Below, piece by piece: positions 30,370 through 35,527 of a stretch of DNA of 35,527 nt. Under the pieces are notes generated by a model, which was given only the letters and a program-made list of their open reading frames with translations, was not told the origin of the DNA and searched no databases. This DNA comes from Acidobacteriota bacterium (GTDB lineage: Bacteria; Acidobacteriota; Terriglobia; Terriglobales; Acidobacteriaceae), in contig JAJYSL010000022.1 in NCBI GenBank assembly GCA_021793595.1, positions 1 through 35,527 of the forward strand, in the 5' to 3' direction. The translations under genes were made by a program, and so were the position numbers. Each line of letters starts with the position of its first letter. The first letter of the stretch is position 1.

Positions 30370-32154
30370 CTATTGGCGGGCATGGTAAACGGTGATATCA
30401 GGGTAGCTGTTGTCCTTTTGGTATTCGCTGTTAATCGTGGAAAGCAGCGCGGCCGGGTAGAACGTATAGTCGCCTTTGAGAAAGATCAAAGTATTAAAGT
30501 TGTGCTGCTTCCATAACTCGATCATCGTTTGCTCGTCTCGGCGAGCAAACGATGTTCCCGGCTGCCAATAGAGCGGCAGGTGTCGAGGGGATGGAACCCC
30601 AACGACCGCATAGGTGAACTCGATTCGGGGGCCGAAAAAGAAAGGGCCCTTGTTGCGGGATTTTGCTGCTTCGACCTGCTGGATCACGTTTCTCATAGCA
30701 GGACTGGCGTAGGTGTCCTTGAAGAATTTGTTCGCGACCGGAACGTTCCCATCGCGCCACTCAAAGAATTGGTGCGGGCCAATGCCGAGCACCCGAATCC
30801 GGGTGGCACCCATGTAGATTCCAGATACCGCGACAGTGAACACCATTGCGATATAAAAGCGGCGAAGATTGAGGCTGGAAAGTCTAAGGCCAAAAGCGAT
30901 GACAGCTCCAGCAGCGAGCAGCATCCCACATTCCACCTCCTTGATTTCGCTATTTGTTGCCATGCCGTAGAGTGCGATCGGCAGCGGCGTAGCCAGGAAG
31001 AGATAGGAGGCGACCGTACGCCACTGCCTGGTCCGCAGTTGCTTCCAGGTAGGTAGCAACAAACTGAATAGCGGAGCAGCTACCATCAGTGTCCATCCCA
31101 AGAGTTCGAGCTTGTCGAGCCTGGTCATTCCGACGAGACCGTATCTCCTAGCCACGGCATGTTCGATGCCGCCGCGATAACTGGCAATCATCGCCGGGAT
31201 CGAAATCCTGCTGAAGTACATAATCAGAAAAGTTGCACCGGCTGCGCCGACGGTAAGAAGTATTGGCCTGCGCCTGTGACGCATCCAGACCAGCAGAAAG
31301 ATGATTCCGCAAATGGCCGCCAATCCGGCGATATTAGGCTTCATCAAAACCAGCACCGCCAGAGTCGAGGGATATGAGACCTGCGCCGCGCGGGAGTTGG
31401 GTTGCTGCGCATACAGAAGGCAGGAAAGAAAGAACAGTGTCGCAGTGATCGAAACGCTGCTGTTGAACCACCAGAAGCAGAGCGGCAGGGCAACCGCACA
31501 CTCGATCGCGAACGCCATGCAGAATGCCGCAAGGCGCGAGCCTATCAGCCGCCAGAGCAACCAGTAGGCCCAAAGAAAGCTGGCAGACGCGAAAATGGCT
31601 GTGAAATAGAGCTGTGCGTTCCAATTCACGCCGAAGAGCAGAAATGCATATTTAATTCCGAGATTGAAGCTGGGCGGATTTGTGGAGATAAAGTCCGTGT
31701 AAGGCCTTTGCCCAAGGATCTGCCGCCAGCCTGAGTCGATCAGGATGCTGAAGTCCCAGCCGCCAAATTGCCGATTGCCGAAATGAATAATGAAAACGCT
31801 TAAGAATCCACACGCCGCCACCAAGGCGCCCACAGTGTAAGCTGCGCGCCCTCGCGAGTTGAAAAACTCGGCAACGCGATCGAAAAAAGGAACGAGCAGC
31901 CATACGGACAAGAGCACACCTGTGCGGATGATGTTCATTCTGAAGCTGAATACGGCGTAGTCGAGGCTGTCCAACGCGACCAGCTTGGTGCCTGCCTCTA
32001 GCCGAACGAGCGCAGGGGCAAGAACGAAGGCAACAATTGTACAAACCGCAAACAAAATTCCTACAAGCGCGATCTTGCCGCTGACAATAGAATGGAACGT
32101 CGGGGGAACACCGTGCGGGATTGATTCTTCGTTCGTGGCCGTTGCCTCATGCAT
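30370..32154 (-). CDS. Multi-pass membrane protein, GT-C glycosyltransferase-like
   Basis: The 594-residue protein has about ten membrane helices over residues 25-450 and a soluble C-terminal part of about 140 residues. The first large periplasmic loop contains GGWDFSILIDSGWRQILGQR followed by PYTDF and a proline-rich turn, which matches the acidic catalytic loop and G-x-x-P-Y-x-D-F pattern of GT-C enzymes such as PMT/ArnT-like and DUF2029-type glycosyltransferases. GT-C enzymes use polyprenyl-phosphate sugars on the periplasmic side. The ATG has GGGGAGA about five bases upstream on the minus strand. It converges on the GtrB-like gene with 51 bases between. I infer that it could be the acceptor-specific transferase of a three-part GtrA/GtrB/GT-C system, but no closer family could be fixed. 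Confidence 0.65.
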   Translation of the reverse strand: MHEATATNEESIPHGVPPTFHSIVSGKIALVGILFAVCTIVAFVLAPALVRLEAGTKLVALDSLDYAVFSFRMNIIRTGVLLSVWLLVPFFDRVAEFFNSRGRAAYTVGALVAACGFLSVFIIHFGNRQFGGWDFSILIDSGWRQILGQRPYTDFISTNPPSFNLGIKYAFLLFGVNWNAQLYFTAIFASASFLWAYWLLWRLIGSRLAAFCMAFAIECAVALPLCFWWFNSSVSITATLFFLSCLLYAQQPNSRAAQVSYPSTLAVLVLMKPNIAGLAAICGIIFLLVWMRHRRRPILLTVGAAGATFLIMYFSRISIPAMIASYRGGIEHAVARRYGLVGMTRLDKLELLGWTLMVAAPLFSLLLPTWKQLRTRQWRTVASYLFLATPLPIALYGMATNSEIKEVECGMLLAAGAVIAFGLRLSSLNLRRFYIAMVFTVAVSGIYMGATRIRVLGIGPHQFFEWRDGNVPVANKFFKDTYASPAMRNVIQQVEAAKSRNKGPFFFGPRIEFTYAVVGVPSPRHLPLYWQPGTSFARRDEQTMIELWKQHNFNTLIFLKGDYTFYPAALLSTINSEYQKDNSYPDITVYHARQ

Positions 32155-32467
32155 GCAGTTCTCCCCATCCTAAATATCTGGCAGTAAATAATTCTACAGT
32201 CCTCACGATTGATGACAGATGTGCGACGGGGTTGCCTCCACTCTCTAGTCCTACGGTTGTAGATGGGGGCAGAAATCGCTCTGGGTTGCGGTTCTTGGGC
32301 GGGTGCGATGGAGGAGCACTACGTGCGCTCCCCATTTGAGCAACATTACTTTAGTTTGACGGAAATTCCGCAAATGGAACATCGCGGGCGAAATGCGGAG
32401 CATTATGGAAGTGGGGAGGGAAGTAGATTTCATCGGCTGCCCCTGGTAATCGCTGCGCATTTCAGTT
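32155..32467. other. Divergent gene-free region
   Basis: This 313-base stretch separates the GT-C-like gene (minus) from the acyltransferase (plus). It contains the 11-base palindrome CGGAAATTCCG (32360-32370) and a small GCAC-TAC-GTGC hairpin around 32317-32327. No supported gene or strong promoter is seen, though both flanking genes must start here. Confidence 0.35.
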
Positions 32468-32476
32468 GTGGTGAAC

Positions 32477-33721
32477 ATGCTCCCTCTCCTGTTCAACGCG
32501 AATCGACGTTCGAAGCTCGGCGTGGCGGAATTAAGCCACAAGCCGGAGCTGGACGGCATTCGCGGGATTGCACTGCTGGCGGTGATGCTGTCGCATGGCG
32601 GCGGACGATATATTCTGCAAACTACCTTCGCCGCGAAAGTCTTCGCGTATGCGATGGTTCCGGGTTGGTCGGGGGTTGAACTTTTCTTTGTGCTGTCCGG
32701 ATTCCTGATTACAGGAATTCTGCTGAAGTCAAAGACAGCGGGGAATTATTTCTCCTCGTTTTATGCGCGGCGTTTCCTGCGCATCTTTCCTATCTATTAT
32801 TTTGTGGTCACCGCGGGCCTGATGGCGGCGCATTACAACTTCTGGTGGAATACCATGATGCCGCCGGAACGAATGCGGATTTCCTATTACTTCTACGCGC
32901 AGAACTGGCCTGTCTTCTGGAACCACGGCGCGTACCAGACGGTCAACGTATTTGGACACTTCTGGAGCCTGGCAGTGGAAGAGCAGTTTTATCTGGTATG
33001 GCCCTTGGTCATTTGGCTGCTGCCGGAAGGCTGGGTTCTTTGGCTGTGCATGGCGGCCCTGGTGATCGCGCTACCGCTTCGCTTCTACGTGGTCCACCGG
33101 TATGCCCAAAGCCTGGGAGCCATGGTGCTGACGACGAGCCGGATGGATGGGCTGCTGATCGGAGTGATGCTGGCCATTCTTTTGCGGCGAGGACAAATTC
33201 CGCGATGGTGGATCTATCTGGCTTTCGGCTTGGGCGGCGGGATCTTCGGCTATATCGCTTTGTTCCACCATAAAGAACTGATCGACACGCAGTTCTATAT
33301 GCCGACGCTGGGCATCACGGCATTTGCGCTGCTGTCAGGCGGATTGCTGGCGCTATCGCAGCATGGCATCCCGCGGTTGCATCATCTTCTTTGCGCGGGT
33401 TGGCTGCGCGCCGTCGGGAAATACAGTTATGGGATGTACATCTATCACATCCCTATTTACCTGATTTTGGAGCATGTTTTGGGGACGCGATTGGGTGTTG
33501 TGTTTCCGATGCCGCTGCGATGGGCGCTGCTGTATATCGGGTTTCTGATTGCGGTGACGTTTGTGGTGGCGAAGGTCAGCTATGACTTGTTCGAGTCGAA
33601 AATTCTTGCGCTGAAAGTTCACTTCAAGCCACGATACGGGGCGGAAGAGCTAAGACCTGGTCGTGTCTCCGGACAGGGAGAAGTTTTCGATCGTCTGCCG
33701 ATAGGCCTCAAGCTGGGCTAG
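32477..33721 (+). CDS. Acyltransferase family 3 (OafA/YrhL-like) membrane protein
   Basis: The 414-residue integral membrane protein has the acyltransferase-3 signatures: ELDGIRGIALLAVMLSHGGG with the essential histidine in helix 1, FFVLSGFLITGILLKSK, ARRFLRIFPIYYFVV, the HFWSLAVEEQFYLVWPLVIW block, and GKYSYGMYIYHIPIYL near the end. Such enzymes move acetyl or other acyl groups from the cytoplasm onto sugars of O-antigen or exopolysaccharide. The first codons read GTG GTG AAC ATG; I place the start at the ATG, but GTG 32468 would add only three residues and neither has a clear ribosome site. The last 72 bases overlap the end of the convergent rfbG gene, so the C-terminal 23 residues may be a late addition. 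Confidence 0.9.
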   Translation: MLPLLFNANRRSKLGVAELSHKPELDGIRGIALLAVMLSHGGGRYILQTTFAAKVFAYAMVPGWSGVELFFVLSGFLITGILLKSKTAGNYFSSFYARRFLRIFPIYYFVVTAGLMAAHYNFWWNTMMPPERMRISYYFYAQNWPVFWNHGAYQTVNVFGHFWSLAVEEQFYLVWPLVIWLLPEGWVLWLCMAALVIALPLRFYVVHRYAQSLGAMVLTTSRMDGLLIGVMLAILLRRGQIPRWWIYLAFGLGGGIFGYIALFHHKELIDTQFYMPTLGITAFALLSGGLLALSQHGIPRLHHLLCAGWLRAVGKYSYGMYIYHIPIYLILEHVLGTRLGVVFPMPLRWALLYIGFLIAVTFVVAKVSYDLFESKILALKVHFKPRYGAEELRPGRVSGQGEVFDRLPIGLKLG

Positions 33722-34771
33722 GCATTTCTGGCGCGCGTTTTCACCGGCCTTGACGTTCTGGTACCAGTCGAGGGTGAGGTTGAGGGCCTGCGAAAGTGAC
33801 AGCACGGGCTGCCAGCCGAGATGCTGCGAAGCCTTGGTCCAGTCTAGGGTGAGCATGTTGGCCTCATGCGGATGAACGCCGCTGTCGATTTGCCAGCGTG
33901 GCGCAGGGGCGGAGGGCGAGCTGGTCCAGCGTGAGGCGACATATTCCACAATCCATTGGACGGGTTTGGCGTCGTGGTAGTGCGGGCCGAAGTTCCAGCC
34001 GCCAGAGAACTTTGGGCCGTGATGATAGAGATGTTCGGCTAGGCTGAGATAACCACGCAAGGGCTCGAGCACATGCTGCCAGGGGCGGGTCGCGTTGGGA
34101 TTGCGGATGCGAAGCGTTTCGCCAGAGGAGAAGGCGCGAACAATATCGACGATGAGGCGGTCGGAGGCCCAGTCGCCGCCGCCGATGACGTTGCCGGCAC
34201 GAGCGGAAGCGATGGCGACTTTGTGCTGCGCGTATTTCTCGGGCGAAAAAAAAGAATTTCGATAGGCGCTGGTGACAAATTCCGCACAGGCCTTGCTGTT
34301 GCTGTAGGGATCGTGGCCGCCCAGCGGATCGTTTTCGCGATAGGCCCAGACCCACTCCTGATTCTCGTAGCATTTGTCCGTGGTGACGATGACGACGGCG
34401 CGAACGGAACCGCAGGCGCGCACGGCTTCCAGCAGACGCGCGGTGCCCAGCACGTTGGTTTCGTAGGTGCGGATGGGATCCTGATACGACAAGCGGACCA
34501 GAGATTGCGCGGCGAGGTGAAAGACAATTTCCGGCTGATGCTGCAGCAGTGCATCCTGCAGATGATCGAGCTCCGCGAGATCACCGATAACGGAGGTCAT
34601 ATCGCGGGCGACGTCCGCCACGGTAAATAAGCTGGGCGAAGTATGCGGCGGAAGCGCATAGCCCATCAAGTCGGCGCCGAGCTGCTGCAGCCAGAGAGAC
34701 ATCCAGCTGCCTTTAAAGCCGGTGTGCCCGGTGAGAAAAACTTTGCGGCCCTGCCAGAATGAATTCACCAT
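33650..34771 (-). CDS. rfbG: CDP-glucose 4,6-dehydratase
   Basis: The 373-residue short-chain dehydrogenase/reductase-type enzyme converts CDP-glucose to CDP-4-keto-6-deoxyglucose, the branch point to CDP-linked dideoxysugars of O-antigens. It has the NAD-binding GHTGFKG (15-21), FHLAAQSLVR (about 84-93), VIVTTDKCYEN (127-137) with the active-site threonine and the catalytic YSNSK (156-160), then GNVIGGGDWASDR, all typical of RfbG. ATG 34771 overlaps the stop of rfbF by seven bases and fits the family start (SFWQGRKVFLTG), so I reject the longer frame to 34801. The two genes are coupled and act in consecutive steps. The 3' end overlaps the convergent acyltransferase gene. Confidence 0.94.
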   Translation of the reverse strand: MVNSFWQGRKVFLTGHTGFKGSWMSLWLQQLGADLMGYALPPHTSPSLFTVADVARDMTSVIGDLAELDHLQDALLQHQPEIVFHLAAQSLVRLSYQDPIRTYETNVLGTARLLEAVRACGSVRAVVIVTTDKCYENQEWVWAYRENDPLGGHDPYSNSKACAEFVTSAYRNSFFSPEKYAQHKVAIASARAGNVIGGGDWASDRLIVDIVRAFSSGETLRIRNPNATRPWQHVLEPLRGYLSLAEHLYHHGPKFSGGWNFGPHYHDAKPVQWIVEYVASRWTSSPSAPAPRWQIDSGVHPHEANMLTLDWTKASQHLGWQPVLSLSQALNLTLDWYQNVKAGENARQKCLAQLEAYRQTIENFSLSGDTTRS

Positions 34772-35527
34772 AGTTTCCACGGAGCGGAACCTGTGTTCCA
34801 CAGATCTTCAAGAAATTTGCGATCATGCAGCGTATCCATGGGCTGCCAGAAGCCGTGATGTTTATAGGCCGAAACCTGGCGTTCACGGCTGAGGGTTTCG
34901 AGCGGATCGCGCTCCCAAATGGTGGAGTCGCCCGGAAGGTAGGGGGCGACTTTGGGCGAGAGAACGAAGAAGCCGCCGCTGACCCAGCGACCGTCGCCTT
35001 TGGGTTTCTCTGAGAAGGACGTGACGTTGGCGTTGTCGGCGATCTCGAGTGCGCCGAATTTCCCTACGGATTGCGTGGCGGTCAGCGTGACCAGCGTGTT
35101 GCGACTGCGATGGAACGTCAGCAGGTCGTCGATGTTGATGTCGGCGAGGCCGTCGCCGTAGGTGAAGCAGAATGTCTCATCCTTGTCGACGTAGGCCAGC
35201 GCGCGTTTTAAGCGGCCGCCGGTCATGGTGGCAGCGCCGGTATCGATCAGGGTGACGCGCCAGGGCTCGCAGTCGGCGCTGTGGGTTTCAATTTTATTTT
35301 GCTGCAGGTCGATGGTGACGTCGGCGGAGTGAAGGAAATAATTCGCAAAAAACTCCTTGATCATGTAGCCCTTGTAGCCGAGGCAGATGATGAAGTCATT
35401 GATACCATAGTGCGAATAAATCTTCATGATGTGCCAGAGGATGGGATGGCCGCCGATTTCCACCATGGGCTTGGGGCGGGCGGAAGTCTCCTCCGCCAAC
35501 CGGCTGCCAAGTCCACCTGCAAGAATG
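34765..35527 (-). CDS. rfbF: Glucose-1-phosphate cytidylyltransferase, 5' end cut by window
   Basis: This nucleotidyltransferase makes CDP-glucose from CTP and glucose 1-phosphate, the first step of the CDP-dideoxyhexose pathway. The frame is open to the window edge and begins ILAGGLGSRLAEETSARPKP, the nucleotide-binding signature; only the first few residues are missing. Further RfbF motifs are WHIMKIYSHYGINDFIICLG, FCFTYGDGLADINIDDLL and FSEKPKGDGRWVSGGFFVL. The TTG at 35499 is an internal codon, not the start. It is followed with a seven-base overlap by rfbG, which uses its product; later pathway genes would lie beyond this window or elsewhere. Confidence 0.94.
   Translation of the reverse strand, partial: ILAGGLGSRLAEETSARPKPMVEIGGHPILWHIMKIYSHYGINDFIICLGYKGYMIKEFFANYFLHSADVTIDLQQNKIETHSADCEPWRVTLIDTGAATMTGGRLKRALAYVDKDETFCFTYGDGLADINIDDLLTFHRSRNTLVTLTATQSVGKFGALEIADNANVTSFSEKPKGDGRWVSGGFFVLSPKVAPYLPGDSTIWERDPLETLSRERQVSAYKHHGFWQPMDTLHDRKFLEDLWNTGSAPWKLW

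Overview
The window looks like chromosomal DNA of a soil-type Acidobacteriota (class Terriglobia-like). The basis is indirect: an Oar-type TonB-dependent receptor with an N-terminal carboxypeptidase-regulatory domain, a TPR protein paired with an FG-GAP/ASPIC-UnbV (CRTAC1) protein, a DUF5107-TPR protein, a receiver/FAD-reductase fusion beside a cyclic-nucleotide-binding histidine kinase, and moderately high GC throughout. No rRNA, complete tRNA or CRISPR array is visible.

Layout. (1) Positions 1-6698, plus strand: an unrecognised protein, then a probable operon of TPR protein, CRTAC1-family protein, secreted GH29 alpha-L-fucosidase and secreted alpha/beta-hydrolase esterase. (2) Positions 6793-14112, minus strand: aldose 1-epimerase (galM), LacI-family repressor, DUF5107-TPR protein and sugar-porter MFS transporter. 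The last two form a tight operon behind a promoter that carries a LacI-type palindrome right after its -10 box. Regions 1 and 2 together read as a carbohydrate locus: extracellular de-fucosylation and de-acylation, sugar uptake, mutarotation and repression by a sugar-responsive regulator. (3) Positions 14113-16893: a leader with a strong orphan terminator, then a Tat-exported alkaline-phosphatase-superfamily protein translationally coupled (GTGA overlap) to an unrecognised 417-residue protein. (4) Positions 17039-18957: a graveyard of insertion sequences, with an IS21 remnant (istA and istB tails) that appears to carry a DUF4288-like passenger gene, followed by ISL3 and IS4-like transposase scraps on the minus strand. 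(5) Positions 19303-23871: a signalling module made of a LuxR-type regulator with a degenerate receiver, divergent from a receiver-FAD reductase fusion and a CNB-histidine kinase. The 493-base divergent region holds two close matches to a CRP/FNR-type palindrome. (6) Positions 24023-26959, minus strand: the TonB-dependent receptor. (7) Positions 27278-35527: a surface-polysaccharide locus with two GT2 glycosyltransferases (one truncated), GtrA flippase, GtrB-like polyprenyl-sugar synthase, a GT-C-like membrane protein, an acyltransferase-3 and the CDP-glucose pathway genes rfbG and rfbF (the latter cut by the window edge).

The best candidates for undescribed biology are the redox/cyclic-nucleotide signalling module of region 5, where catalytic cysteines and the phospho-acceptor are missing in informative places, and the coupled phosphatase-superfamily/orphan pair of region 3 with its structured leader. 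All functional calls come from reading motifs by eye; no database search was run.
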